A stretch of 64,000 nt of DNA from JAIBAC01 sp046331095 (GTDB taxonomy: Bacteria; Actinomycetota; Acidimicrobiia; UBA2766). The stretch's first letter is position 1. Each line of letters starts with the position of its first letter. Shown here one piece after another: positions 1-7,959 of this stretch. The translations under genes were made by a program, and so were the position numbers. The DNA lies in assembly GCA_046331095.1 (NCBI GenBank), contig JAXLRM010000004.1:1-64000 (forward strand). The letters run 5' to 3'. The notes under the pieces were generated by a model that worked only from the letters and a program-made list of their open reading frames with translations, made no database searches and was not told the DNA's origin.

Positions 1-1
1 C

Positions 2-193
2 CGACACCTGCTGGCAGGCGCAGGCATCGAGATCCCCGACGTCATCGCGGAGGTCGAGGGCGTCGCCGCCGACGACGTGGTCGATGCCGCCGCGGCCGCG
101 TGGTCGGCGCGACGGTTCGTGGCAGGCGCGGCCCGTTCTCTGCCCGACCCTCCCCAACAGAGTGGTGGCTGCCGGGTCGGGATCTGGTACTGA
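2..193 (+). CDS. C-terminal end of a DUF429 family protein (5' partial)
   Basis: An open frame enters from the left edge and runs 63 codons to a TGA at 191-193. Its ending, with an alanine-rich helix (DAAAAAWSARR), then LPDPP and a final IWY, matches my memory of the C-terminus of DUF429 proteins, a family of unassigned function with an RNase H-like fold. Only the last fifth or so of the protein is present, so no catalytic residues can be judged. It converges on the monooxygenase gene at 208 with 14 bases between the stops. The identification rests on the tail alone. Confidence 0.6.
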   Translation, partial: RHLLAGAGIEIPDVIAEVEGVAADDVVDAAAAAWSARRFVAGAARSLPDPPQQSGGCRVGIWY

Positions 194-207
194 CCCTCCG
201 CAGTGGA

Positions 208-1401
208 TCACGCGACGCCGAAGCGGACCTTGGCCAGGGTGGTCCAGTTCTCGGTGCGGAAGACGAGGTGCTGGGTCGCGGTGTGGATGTCGCGGAAGCA
301 GCGCTGCAGTGGGTGGCTGCTGTAGGCGGCGCTCCCGCCGACAGACGTGTAACAGAGGTCGACGGCCTCGATACCGGCGCGCATGCACTGTTGGGTGGCC
401 GCGCCGACCATCGCCTCCTGGTCGGGTGTGAGCCGGTCGCCGCGGCTGACGGTGTCCCACGCATCGGTGGCCGTCTCGAACAGCAGCCCGCGGGCCGCCC
501 GCAGTCCAGCCTCGGCTTGCGCGTAGCGGACCTGGAGATGGGTGTCGTTCGCGATGCTCGCGCCGGGGGAGGCGCCCCGTGCCTTCGTCGACGCGACGGC
601 GGCCAGCTCGTCGAGCGCGCGCCGGCCGATCCCGAGCGGGACCGACGCCATGAACGGGCCGAGCACCACGAAGAACGGGAGCTTCCAGAGCGGACCGTCG
701 TGTGGCGCCGCATCGAACATCGGCATCGCGGTGTGCTCGTCGGGGACGACGAGGTCGCGGATCACGATGTCGTGGCTCGAGGTGGCGCGCAGGCCGCCGG
801 CATCCCACGTGTCGACGATCTCGACGTCGGAGCGCCGCACGTACGCGAAGCGCCGGTCGGGTTGACCGTCGGCCCGCAGGCCCGGCGCATCGCCGTCCGT
901 CACCATCACCCCGAGCGCGTGCCAACCGGCGTGGACGCACGCGCTGTTGAAGGGCCACCGCCCGTTCACGACCAGACCACCGTTGCCGTCGGGCACGGCG
1001 CGACCCATCGGGCCGAACATCGACGATGCCATCACGTCGCCGCCGGTCCCGATCATCGACGCCGCCACCCGGGGATCGAGCCAGGCGAAGAACATCGGGC
1101 TCTGGCCGATCATGATCGTCCAGCCGGTCGAGCCGTCCGCGCGGCTCGCCTCCTCGATGACCGCACACACCGAAGGTGGGTCCAACTCCAGCCCGCCCAG
1201 CGAGCGCGGCAGGGACATGCGGAACACCCCGGCCGCCTGCATCCGGTCGACGAGGTCCTGGGGCACGCGGCGAGCGGTGTCTCCTTCGGCGGCCCGCGCG
1301 TCGATCTCCGCCGCGAACCCCCCCATGGTGGCGAGCAACTCGGGTCCGGTGGGCTCGCTGGTCGGGCGATCGGTCGTGGGGTCGAGCAGTTGCGTGGTCA
1401 T
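208..1401 (-). CDS. Acyl-CoA dehydrogenase-fold flavin monooxygenase (HsaA/group D-like)
   Basis: A 397-residue protein with the acyl-CoA dehydrogenase fold. The N-terminal helical domain carries VPQDLVDRMQAAGVFRMSLP and a SRADGSTGW segment, followed by the middle beta domain (VVNGRWPFNSACVHAGW) and a C-terminal helical domain ending HLVFRTENW. This pattern fits the flavin-dependent monooxygenase branch (HsaA, HpaB-like oxygenase components) better than true acyl-CoA dehydrogenases, because the catalytic Glu motif is absent. Such enzymes hydroxylate phenols or steroid rings using reduced flavin from a partner reductase. An ATG at 1401 was chosen over one eight codons upstream because GGAGGA lies 4 bases before it. 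No reductase gene is adjacent, so the substrate cannot be inferred. Confidence 0.85.
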   Translation of the reverse strand: MTTQLLDPTTDRPTSEPTGPELLATMGGFAAEIDARAAEGDTARRVPQDLVDRMQAAGVFRMSLPRSLGGLELDPPSVCAVIEEASRADGSTGWTIMIGQSPMFFAWLDPRVAASMIGTGGDVMASSMFGPMGRAVPDGNGGLVVNGRWPFNSACVHAGWHALGVMVTDGDAPGLRADGQPDRRFAYVRRSDVEIVDTWDAGGLRATSSHDIVIRDLVVPDEHTAMPMFDAAPHDGPLWKLPFFVVLGPFMASVPLGIGRRALDELAAVASTKARGASPGASIANDTHLQVRYAQAEAGLRAARGLLFETATDAWDTVSRGDRLTPDQEAMVGAATQQCMRAGIEAVDLCYTSVGGSAAYSSHPLQRCFRDIHTATQHLVFRTENWTTLAKVRFGVA

Positions 1402-1480
1402 GACGTCCTCCGTTGCGGGCTTCAATACGGAGGCGTTCTGTCGCGACGGAACGATGTTCCGTCCCAGGACCCGGACCGAC

Positions 1481-1861
1481 TCAGGTCACGTCGATGAGGT
1501 CGACGACGAAGACGAGCGTCTCGTGCGGCTTGATGGCGCCACCGGCGCCGCGTTTGCCGTAGCCGAGATGGGGCGGGATCACGATGCGGCGTCGGCCGCC
1601 CACGCGCATGCCCGCGACTCCCTGGTCCCAGCCGGCGATCACTTCGCCCGCACCGAGACGGAACGTGAAGGTCTCGCCGCGGTCCCAGGAGGCGTCGAAC
1701 TGCTGGCGGGTCGACCACGCGTTGCCCGCATAGTGGACCTCGACGCGATGGCCGCCCACGGCTTCGGCTCCCGTGCCGACCTCGACGTCTTCGATCACGA
1801 GGTCGGACGGTGGCGTCTCTCCGGCGGGCACGTACACATGGGGCTTCTCGTCGTTTGCCAC
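1481..1861 (-). CDS. FKBP-type peptidyl-prolyl cis-trans isomerase
   Basis: A 126-residue single-domain FKBP. It shows the family core: VEVHYAGNAW near the start, FDASWDRGETFTFRLGAGEVIAGWDQG in the middle, then RRRIVIPPHLGYG and a final LVFVVDLIDV strand. These proteins isomerise Xaa-Pro bonds and assist protein folding. No signal peptide or membrane segment is visible, so it should be cytoplasmic. The GTG start has no ribosome binding site, but TAGGGT ends six bases upstream, so a leaderless mRNA is likely. It stands alone between the monooxygenase and a gene remnant. Confidence 0.95.
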   Translation of the reverse strand: MANDEKPHVYVPAGETPPSDLVIEDVEVGTGAEAVGGHRVEVHYAGNAWSTRQQFDASWDRGETFTFRLGAGEVIAGWDQGVAGMRVGGRRRIVIPPHLGYGKRGAGGAIKPHETLVFVVDLIDVT

Positions 1862-1867
1862 GCCGAC

Positions 1868-1873
1868 ACCCTA
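1868..1873 (-). promoter_or_regulatory. Leaderless-type -10 box for the FKBP gene
   Basis: TAGGGT on the minus strand lies six bases before the GTG start. This spacing puts the transcription start at the start codon. Confidence 0.5.
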
Positions 1874-1910
1874 GTTCGGTCCCGCCAGGGGCGCGATCTC
1901 GACCCTGCGG

Positions 1911-1971
1911 TACGGTCCGCCGTGTGGACGAGTTCGACTACGTGGTCGTCGGTAGCGGCTCGGCCGGTTGG
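1911..1971 (+). pseudogene. 5' remnant of a GMC-type FAD oxidoreductase with its promoter
   Basis: A TACGGT -10 box (1911-1916) is followed seven bases later by GTG (1924) and codons for VDEFDYVVVGSGSAG. This is the typical N-terminal beta strand and GxGxxG FAD-binding turn of choline dehydrogenase/GMC oxidoreductases. After about 16 codons the similarity stops and the frame closes at 2025. The next gene is antisense and starts to overlap at 1991. A full enzyme would be about 500 residues, so this is a deletion remnant that keeps only the promoter and the first codons. Confidence 0.65.
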
Positions 1972-1990
1972 ACACAAGGCCGTCGTCCGG

Positions 1991-2542
1991 TCAGGAGATG
2001 TTGTGGGCCTCGCGGGAGATCGTGAACCCGTGCCCACTCGAGGTCGACTTGCACTCCATGCCGGATTGCGTGCTCGTGCAGAGCATCACACCGGCCTGGA
2101 TCGAGTCACCGTAGGGCAGGTGCTGGCTCGTAGGGTCGAACGCCGTGTCGCCGGCGCAGACGTACGTGGCGGCGTCCGTCGGGCCGACCTCGATGCCCTG
2201 GCCGTAGTCGAGCGGGCAGCTCGCCGGCCTGGGCGGGGGCGCCCAATCCCGCTCGTGGATGTCGCAGCGGGCGTTGTCCGGCCCGATGACACAGCCGATG
2301 TTGCCAGTGGGCGAGAGGAACATCGTGATGTCGTTCACGTGGCGCACCGACCCGGCCCCGGAGGTGCCCGGCTGCGCCCTTGTGGTCGAGGACGACGGGT
2401 GTGTGGACGACGTCGATGCCGCGGTCGTCGACGTCTCGCTCGCGGCCGTGGTCGTGGAGCTCTCCAGCGTGGAGCCGCACGCGCCACCAGCGAGTGCCAT
2501 CGCCGCCAGAACCGCCACTGCGGCCAACGTCCACCGTCCCAT
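1991..2542 (-). CDS. Secreted DUF6636-like protein, probable lipoprotein
   Basis: A 183-residue exported protein. The N-terminus has a positively charged start, a hydrophobic run (LAAVAVLAAMALAGG) and AC at the presumed cleavage site, an imperfect lipobox. A Ser/Thr-rich linker of about 45 residues follows. The globular part carries the pattern SPTGNIGCVI, CDI, W..PP..P..C.LDYGQG, VCAGDT, LPYG and GHGF.ISR, which I recognise as DUF6636, an actinobacterial extracellular domain with paired cysteines (six in the mature part). Function is unknown. The ATG at 2542 is preferred because it starts directly at the signal peptide; a start six codons upstream is also open. Confidence 0.75.
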   Translation of the reverse strand: MGRWTLAAVAVLAAMALAGGACGSTLESSTTTAASETSTTAASTSSTHPSSSTTRAQPGTSGAGSVRHVNDITMFLSPTGNIGCVIGPDNARCDIHERDWAPPPRPASCPLDYGQGIEVGPTDAATYVCAGDTAFDPTSQHLPYGDSIQAGVMLCTSTQSGMECKSTSSGHGFTISREAHNIS

Positions 2543-2639
2543 CGCCCGGCCTCCAAGCACGCGCTCGCCTCGCCCGGGTTGAGGAAGCGCACTCCCTCAC
2601 TCTCCAGCGACTCAATCGCCGTTGTGAGACTATCCAGAG

Positions 2640-3394
2640 ATGGACAGCACCAAGGGAGTCGCACTCGTCACCGGCGGCGCGGGCGCGATCGGTGGCGCCG
2701 TGTGTGCCCTGCTCGCAGGAGCGGGCCACAACGTGGCCACAGCCGACCTGGACCCGGTCGCGGCCGCGGCCAAGGCGGCCGACCTGGCGGGCGGTTGGCA
2801 CTGGGTCTCGGTGTCGACGTCGCCGACACCGAAGCGGTGCGGGAGGCGTGCAACCGGATCGCGCGCGACCTGGGGCCGATCGACACGTTGGTGAACGTGG
2901 CGGGCTGGGACCGGTTCATCCACTTCGTCGACACGACCCCCGACTTCTGGAGCCGGGTGATCGACATCAACTATCGAGGCACCCTGAACACGATGCACGC
3001 CGTCCTGCCGGGCATGATCGAGCGCGAACGCGGGCGCATCGTGTCGGTCGCGTCGGACGCAGCACGGGTGGGCTCGTCGCTGGAGTCGATCTACGCCGGT
3101 GCCAAGGGGGCGGTCATCTCGTTCTCCAAGAGCGTCGCTCGAGAGGTGGCCAGGTACGGCATCACGGTCAACGTCGTGTGCCCGGGCCCGACCGACACGC
3201 CGCTGATCCGTGGGATGGCCGACGAGCTCGGCAGCGGTGAGCGTTTCGTAGAGGCGCTGACCCGCGCGGTTCCGATGCGCCGCCTCGCCACCCCCGGCGA
3301 CATCGCCCCGGCGGTAGCGTTCCTGGTCTCCGACGGCGCCGGTTTCATAACCGGACAGACCCTGTCGGTCAGCGGCGGCCTGACGATGGCGTAG
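2640..3394 (+). pseudogene. Short-chain dehydrogenase/reductase with an internal frameshift
   Basis: Both parts match a classical SDR of about 251 residues. The first frame from ATG 2640 gives the nucleotide-binding TGGAGAIGG motif and the acidic strand (TADLD). The reading then shifts near 2785-2800, by one missing or two extra bases. The second frame gives VDVAD, the NVAG motif, the catalytic Ser and YAGAK (Tyr-x-x-x-Lys), then the PGPTDTP loop and a C-terminal ITGQTLSVSGG. All catalytic residues are intact downstream, so the break is either recent or a sequencing error. The enoyl-CoA hydratase gene follows by 91 bases on the same strand, which suggests a role in acyl-CoA chemistry. Confidence 0.85.
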
Positions 3395-3485
3395 CGGTGG
3401 CCTGCCCGGTCGATCCGCCGCCGCCCGTCGGTAAGTGGGCCGACATCGCAGCGGCCCTTGCCGCTGCCGGACAGCGAGGAGCGCC

Positions 3486-4310
3486 ATGACACCCGACTAC
3501 GACGCCGCCTATCCGAGCCTGAGCTTCGACCGGCCCGCAGAGCGCGTGTTGCGGATCACCCTCGACGCGCCGGGCTTGAACGCCGTCTCGCCCGAGTGCC
3601 ACCGCGAGCTGGCCGACGTGTGGCGGGATGTCGACCGGGACCCCGACATCAACGCCGTCGTCCTCTGCGGTGCCGGGAGGGGGTTCTCTGCCGGCGGCAG
3701 CTTCGAACTGCTCGACTCGATGATGGGCGACCACGACATCCGCATGCGGGTGATGCGGGAGGCGCGCGACCTGGTCTGGAACGTCATCGACTGCTCGAAG
3801 CCGATCGTCAGCGCCATCCACGGACCCGCCGTCGGCGCCGGCCTCGTCGCCGGCATCCTCGCCGACATATCGGTGGTCGGCCGCACGGCGCGCATCATCG
3901 ACGGCCACACCCGTCTCGGCGTCGCCGCCGGCGACCACGCGGCGATCTGCTGGCCGCTGCTGTGCGGCATGGCGAAAGCGAAGTACTACCTCCTCACCTG
4001 CGACACCCTGACCGGCGAGGAGGCCGAGCGGATCGGGCTCGTGTCGCTGTGCGTAGACGACGACGAAGTCCAGGACCGCGCACTGCAGATCGCCACCGAG
4101 GTGGCCACGATGGCCCAGCCGGCGATCCGCTGGACCAAGCACTCCCTCAACCACTGGTACCGCAACGCCGGTCCGATCTTCGACGCATCGCTCGGCCTCG
4201 AGTTCCTCGGCTTCGGGACCCCCGACGCGGCGGAGGGTCTCGCCTCGCACCGCGACAAGCGCGCCCCGCAGTTCCCGAGCGTGATCGGAGATCGAGGTCG
4301 AGGCCGGTGA
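3486..4310 (+). CDS. Enoyl-CoA hydratase/isomerase family protein
   Basis: A 274-residue crotonase-fold protein. The oxyanion-hole segments are visible as GAGRGFSAGG and IHGPAVGAGLVAG. The second catalytic Glu position of true hydratases appears replaced by the segment TRLGVAAGDHAAICWPLLCG, where an Asp-His pair stands. The reaction may therefore differ from plain hydration; crotonases also include hydrolases, isomerases and lyases. The ATG at 3486 follows GAGGAG, which decides against an upstream in-frame ATG at 3435. It lies just downstream of the frameshifted SDR and probably shares its transcript. Confidence 0.9.
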   Translation: MTPDYDAAYPSLSFDRPAERVLRITLDAPGLNAVSPECHRELADVWRDVDRDPDINAVVLCGAGRGFSAGGSFELLDSMMGDHDIRMRVMREARDLVWNVIDCSKPIVSAIHGPAVGAGLVAGILADISVVGRTARIIDGHTRLGVAAGDHAAICWPLLCGMAKAKYYLLTCDTLTGEEAERIGLVSLCVDDDEVQDRALQIATEVATMAQPAIRWTKHSLNHWYRNAGPIFDASLGLEFLGFGTPDAAEGLASHRDKRAPQFPSVIGDRGRGR

Positions 4311-4436
4311 CGGCCGACGGGCGGCACGTCCGCAGGCGGATCTACCGCACCCTCGCAGCCGAGGGCCGGGCGCCCTGCCCCAATCCGGGGCGACCAGCCG
4401 ATCGGTAACCTTGATCCCGGCGAAGGGAGGACTGCC

Positions 4437-4685
4437 GTGGCAGACGACTTCGAGATCGCCGTTGACTTCATGGACATGACCGACGACCGACACCTCTGGG
4501 CGCGCGCTGCGGATGCCCGGGCGGGGGTCCAGATCGCGGTCGGCCGCCACGTGGTCGTCGGTGATGACGATGCCGATCCGAAGGTCGCGCGGATCGTCAC
4601 CATCGATGCCGACGAGAACATCGAGCTCGAGGTACTGCCCGGCAGCGTCGAATCCCACGCCGATCTGCTCACGCCAGCGCGCTGA
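4437..4685 (+). CDS. Small acidic protein of unknown function
   Basis: An 82-residue acidic protein with no signal peptide or membrane segment. It opens ADDFEIAVDFMDMTDDRHLW and later alternates short hydrophobic strands (VQIAVGRHVVVGDD, VARIVTIDADENIELEVL), so a small beta barrel or SH3-like fold is plausible. I do not recognise a family. The GTG start at 4437 has a good GGGAGG ribosome binding site, which supports it as a real gene. It converges on the LLM oxidoreductase gene. Confidence 0.6.
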   Translation: MADDFEIAVDFMDMTDDRHLWARAADARAGVQIAVGRHVVVGDDDADPKVARIVTIDADENIELEVLPGSVESHADLLTPAR

Positions 4686-4707
4686 AGGGCGCTGGGGCCG
4701 GCCTGGT

Positions 4708-5646
4708 TCAGGTGCCGGCGAGGCGGGCGACGACGGGGGCGAGCACGTCCGCGGCGCCCGCCTGGCACACGACGTAGGAGATGCCCCATCGCTCGCGGCG
4801 GGACTCGAGCTGGTCGCACATCTCGTCCACGGAGCCCGTCACCGCGACGGGCACCTCGAGGGCCTCCTCCGCCGAGACCCCGAACATCGGCGCGATGTTG
4901 GTCGCGAACCCGAGCCGGTCGTCGGTCTCGACGACGAAGAACAGCAGGCAGCTCAACTCGAGGTCGTCGAAGCGGGCGCCCGCAGCCTCGCGCAGCACCG
5001 TGAGCTTGCGGTCGTACGCCGCGAGCGTGGCGTCTGCCGCCGTGGCCATGCCGACCGCGCCCGAGCGCAGCGAAGGGTTGACGCCGACGATGTCGGCCTC
5101 CCGTGCCGCGATCGCGAGCATGCGCGGGCCGCCCGCGCCGATGAGCACGGGAGGATGCGGCCGCTGGAGCGGCTTGGGCAGACCGTCGAGGTCCGCGATC
5201 GTGTAGTGCCGGCCCTCGTAGGAGAACGGGCCGTCCGCGAAGAGCCCCTTGATGACGGCGAGGCCCTCGACGAAGCGGTCGATGCGGATGCCGGGCGGGT
5301 CGTAGGCGATGCCCGACTTGTCGTAGTCGGTGCGCATCCATCCGGCGCCGATGCCCACCTCGAGGCGGCCGTCGGAGAGCACGTCGAGTGTGGCCAGCTC
5401 CTTGGCGTGCACGACGGGATGGCGGTAGTCGTTGTCGGCGACGAGCACTCCGATGCGCAGGTCCGTGGTGGCCGCCGCTGCCGCAGCCAGCGCAGGCATC
5501 GGCGCGAACTGGTCCTCGAGGTGGTCGGGCATGAACAGGGTGGAGAAGCCCTGGCCCTCGGCCTTGGTGGCGATGTCGCGCCACGCCCTGGCGCTCTCGG
5601 CCTTCGGCACCTGAAGACCGAAGCGGAACTTCCGTGGATGGCTCAT
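4708..5646 (-). CDS. LLM class F420-dependent oxidoreductase
   Basis: A 312-residue luciferase-like TIM barrel. Diagnostic segments are FRFGLQVP at the N-terminus, FSTLFMPDHL, LRIGVLVADNDYRHPVVHAKELATLDVLSDGR.E.GIGAGW and PHPPVLIGAGG. These match the F420-using (MSMEG_2516/TIGR03621-like) branch of the bacterial luciferase family, which transfers hydride between F420 and an unknown substrate. It is cytoplasmic. ATG 5646 (MSHPRKF) is preferred because GAGGGGG precedes it and homologues start there; the frame is open 83 codons further upstream but that part looks non-coding. Confidence 0.92.
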   Translation of the reverse strand: MSHPRKFRFGLQVPKAESARAWRDIATKAEGQGFSTLFMPDHLEDQFAPMPALAAAAAATTDLRIGVLVADNDYRHPVVHAKELATLDVLSDGRLEVGIGAGWMRTDYDKSGIAYDPPGIRIDRFVEGLAVIKGLFADGPFSYEGRHYTIADLDGLPKPLQRPHPPVLIGAGGPRMLAIAAREADIVGVNPSLRSGAVGMATAADATLAAYDRKLTVLREAAGARFDDLELSCLLFFVVETDDRLGFATNIAPMFGVSAEEALEVPVAVTGSVDEMCDQLESRRERWGISYVVCQAGAADVLAPVVARLAGT

Positions 5647-5767
5647 CGGGTGGTCCCCCTCTCGCACGATCGCCGGGCGGACCGCAACGACCGGGCGGAT
5701 GGTAGACACGGCGCAAGCGCCGTCGCTGATGCGCCTGGCGGCGCTCGAGGACGCAGGGCGCGCCCGC

Positions 5768-7051
5768 TCACTTCGGGGCCCGACCGCCCGGTACCGAGAC
5801 GGGGTCGAAGAGGTCCTCGACGTCGTGGAAGTCGAGCTGAGCCAGCGCGGCGACGAGCCTGTCTGCGGCAACGGAGGCCTCCGGCGAGGTGACACCCACG
5901 GTGGCGATCTGGCCGTCGAGCAGGAGGTGAGCCATCGCGGCGAGGGGCGTGCCGGTCACCTCGTCCATGCCGCCGGTCGCGCCGCTCTGGACGATCGCGG
6001 TGGTGGATCGCCACCGCGCGGGCGCGCCGTCGTGGTGGCCGCCCACCTCGACGTACAGCCCGCCCAGGGAACCGCCGGTGTTCGACCCGGTGAACAAAGC
6101 GAGGGTGGTGCGCAAGTCGCGGGCGCGCAGTTCGCGTCGCGTGGCTTGGGCGAGGATGCCGCGGATCGCGGCGAGGCCGGCCTTCGCCGAGGCCCGCTCG
6201 CCGCCGTCGAGCGCGAAGATCGCGTCGACGGCTTCTTGCCATTCGAGGCGCCCGGTGCCGACCGCGTGGCCGAAGCCTTGGAAGATGCCGTTCAGGGCGG
6301 GTGGGTACAGGCCGCCTTGGGTGCGCACGGTCGTGACGGTCGGCATGGAGTGCGGAATCGTGGCGAGCTCGGCGTGCCCGAGGTCGTAGACGCGGTACCG
6401 GCCGAGCGGCGCGGGGAACTCGAGGAGCTGACTGTGGCGGAAGGCGGGGATCGTCCGGCGATGCCCCCCCTCGATCGTGAACGTGACGCCGGTGCAGGAG
6501 TGCAGCATGTGTTCGAGGACGGCGCGTCCTCCCCTGGGCGCCCCGGATTCGTGCGGGCTCGAACCCGTGACCCATGCGAGCTGCACCGACTCCGCAACGT
6601 CGAGTCGGTCGGCGAGGGACTTCGCGACGACGTTCACCAGCCCTGGGGCGATGCCGGCGCCGATGAGTGCGGTGACGCCTGCGTCTCGGGCGGCGCGGCC
6701 GAGACCGAGCATCACATCGGCTGCCTCGACGTCGTCGCCGAAGTCGATGTAGTTGCTCCCCGCGTCGATCGCGGCCTCCAGCACCGGGCGCCCGGTGCGG
6801 TAGTACGGGCCGGTTGCGTTGATCACCAGGTCCGCGCCCGCGACCACCTCGTGCAGCCGGTGCGGGTCGAACAGGTCGACGCTCACGGCCGAGACGCGCG
6901 GCCCGAACACAGCGGCACGCCGGGACGCCGCGTCGAGGTCGCGGTCGGCGAGGACGAACTCCACGTCGCCGTCGCTGCGCAGTGCCAGCAACTGCGCCAC
7001 CGCCACCCGGGCCATGTCGCCGGCGCCTCCGATGACGGCCACTCGAGTCAC
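5768..7051 (-). CDS. Saccharopine dehydrogenase-like NAD(P)-binding protein
   Basis: A 427-residue protein with an N-terminal Rossmann fold (VAVIGGAGDMAR), then DLVINATGPYYRTGRPVLEAAIDAGSNYIDFGDD and ALIGAGIAPGLVNV, as in the saccharopine dehydrogenase superfamily, which also includes trans-acting enoyl reductases and uncharacterised oxidoreductases. The substrate is unknown. GTG at 7051 is chosen because GGAG lies five bases before it. Two decayed relatives of this gene occur in the window near 24.0 and 34.3 kb. A 36-base repeat shared with the TetR promoter at 7924 lies 58 bases upstream, so the TetR at 7956 probably controls this gene. Confidence 0.85.
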   Translation of the reverse strand: MTRVAVIGGAGDMARVAVAQLLALRSDGDVEFVLADRDLDAASRRAAVFGPRVSAVSVDLFDPHRLHEVVAGADLVINATGPYYRTGRPVLEAAIDAGSNYIDFGDDVEAADVMLGLGRAARDAGVTALIGAGIAPGLVNVVAKSLADRLDVAESVQLAWVTGSSPHESGAPRGGRAVLEHMLHSCTGVTFTIEGGHRRTIPAFRHSQLLEFPAPLGRYRVYDLGHAELATIPHSMPTVTTVRTQGGLYPPALNGIFQGFGHAVGTGRLEWQEAVDAIFALDGGERASAKAGLAAIRGILAQATRRELRARDLRTTLALFTGSNTGGSLGGLYVEVGGHHDGAPARWRSTTAIVQSGATGGMDEVTGTPLAAMAHLLLDGQIATVGVTSPEASVAADRLVAALAQLDFHDVEDLFDPVSVPGGRAPK

Positions 7052-7108
7052 GATCACTCCAAGAACGGTAGGGATGCTCCGCTTCACTACCACCCTGGGC
7101 GCAGCTGG

Positions 7109-7144
7109 TCAACAGGAAGGGGAGGCATCCTCCCGAAATTGTGG
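7109..7144. repeat. 36-base direct repeat, copy 1 (upstream of saccharopine dehydrogenase gene)
   Basis: This copy differs from 7924-7959 at three positions, all transitions. Its core is an inverted repeat GGGGAGG-CAT-CCTCCC. The two copies flank the VapBC module. Confidence 0.8.
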
Positions 7145-7199
7145 TGGTTGTGCCGGATGGGACCTGTCGTATACGCCGGTCGCCCACGCTCACCCAGGG

Positions 7200-7616
7200 T
7201 CAGCGCCAGATGCAAGCGACCCGGAGCGGGGACGGTGCCCCGCGTGAGAATTCGTGCATGCGCTCGTCCGCCGTGGCGAATGGCACTCCCAGGGTGAGTG
7301 CCGTGGCGTAGAGGAGCCGATCGGCGGGGTCGGCGTGAAAGCCCGCCGCATCCAGGTCGGCGGCCAGCACCGCTGCGTACGGATCGAGTGGGACGAGCTC
7401 GATGGGGCTGGACGGGCTGGCCATGTCCGCCACCCATTGGCGTAGCGGCCGGTCGATCTCGACGCGACCCCTGGCCACCAGCGTCGCGACCTCCCAGCAC
7501 GACACCGACGACACGTGGACCATGGAGCCACTGTCGAGTCTCGCCCTCAGCGACCGGGGGAGACGGCGCGAACCGGACTGCCACCAGACGAGAGCGTGGG
7601 TATCTGCAAGGATCAT
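7200..7616 (-). CDS. vapC: VapC-type PIN-domain toxin
   Basis: A 138-residue PIN domain. The four acidic positions are visible: Asp in ILADTHALVWW, Glu in SCWEVATL, Asp in DPADRLLYATAL and Asp in FATADERM. PIN toxins of this type cleave RNA, often tRNA, and are neutralised by the partner encoded upstream. The start overlaps the antitoxin stop by four bases, so the two are translationally coupled. The whole pair lies between two copies of a 36-base repeat. The specific RNA target cannot be read from the sequence. Confidence 0.92.
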   Translation of the reverse strand: MILADTHALVWWQSGSRRLPRSLRARLDSGSMVHVSSVSCWEVATLVARGRVEIDRPLRQWVADMASPSSPIELVPLDPYAAVLAADLDAAGFHADPADRLLYATALTLGVPFATADERMHEFSRGAPSPLRVACIWR

Positions 7617-7861
7617 CGTCGCTGCGGGGGCCGGTCGTCTCCGGCAGCCTCCCAGTCCTCGTCGAGCTCGAGATCGTCGTTCACGTCGACGATCTTCAGG
7701 CAGCCTTGGAGGGGTCGGCCACCTTCGCCGGCCTGCAGGGGTACGAGCTTCACCATCGGCCGGCCGTGCTTGCTGACCACGATCTCCTCGCCGGTCGCGG
7801 CGACGGCGTCGATCAGCTTCAGGACCTTCTGCTTGAACTCCGACGCGGGGATCACCCTCAT
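7613..7861 (-). CDS. vapB: Phd/YefM-family antitoxin
   Basis: An 82-residue antitoxin. The N-terminal part has the Phd/YefM DNA-binding pattern (RVIPASEFKQKVLKLIDAVAATGEEIVVSKHGRPMVKLVP), and the C-terminal acidic tail would bind the PIN toxin. Start ATG 7861 has no ribosome binding site but has TAAGCT seven bases upstream, a leaderless arrangement. A 27-base palindrome at 7877-7903 next to this -10 box is the likely autoregulatory operator. Confidence 0.9.
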   Translation of the reverse strand: MRVIPASEFKQKVLKLIDAVAATGEEIVVSKHGRPMVKLVPLQAGEGGRPLQGCLKIVDVNDDLELDEDWEAAGDDRPPQRR

Positions 7862-7868
7862 GGCCGCG

Positions 7869-7903
7869 AGCTTAGGTGACCACTGGACAATGTCCAGTGG
7901 TCA
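7869..7903 (-). promoter_or_regulatory. vapB promoter and 27-base palindromic operator
   Basis: On the minus strand TAAGCT (7869-7874) lies seven bases before the start, with TGGACA about 16 bases further up as a possible -35. Arms TGACCACTGGAC and GTCCAGTGGTCA (7877-7903) are perfectly complementary around a three-base centre and cover the -35 region. Confidence 0.7.
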
Positions 7904-7923
7904 ATGCGGGCCGGGGCGACCGA

Positions 7924-7959
7924 TCAACGGGAAGGGGAGGTATCCTCCCGAAACTGTGG
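7924..7959. repeat. 36-base direct repeat, copy 2 (TetR promoter/operator)
   Basis: Second copy of the 7109-7144 repeat. Here it covers the 5' end of the TetR gene: GGGGAGG-TAT-CCTCCC contains a TATCCT -10-like box (7941-7946) nine bases before GTG 7956. This looks like a repressor operator over the -10 element. Confidence 0.7.

Noticed and set aside
947..3394. 815-codon open frame on the plus strand
   Set aside because: Only its last 200 codons are real, the second part of the frameshifted SDR. The rest is antisense to the monooxygenase, FKBP and DUF6636 genes and open only through high GC.
6540..6580. GGGTTCGAGCCCGCAC on the minus strand, resembling a tRNA T-arm
   Set aside because: It lies in the coding sequence of the saccharopine dehydrogenase-like gene, and no acceptor, D or anticodon arms are found around it.
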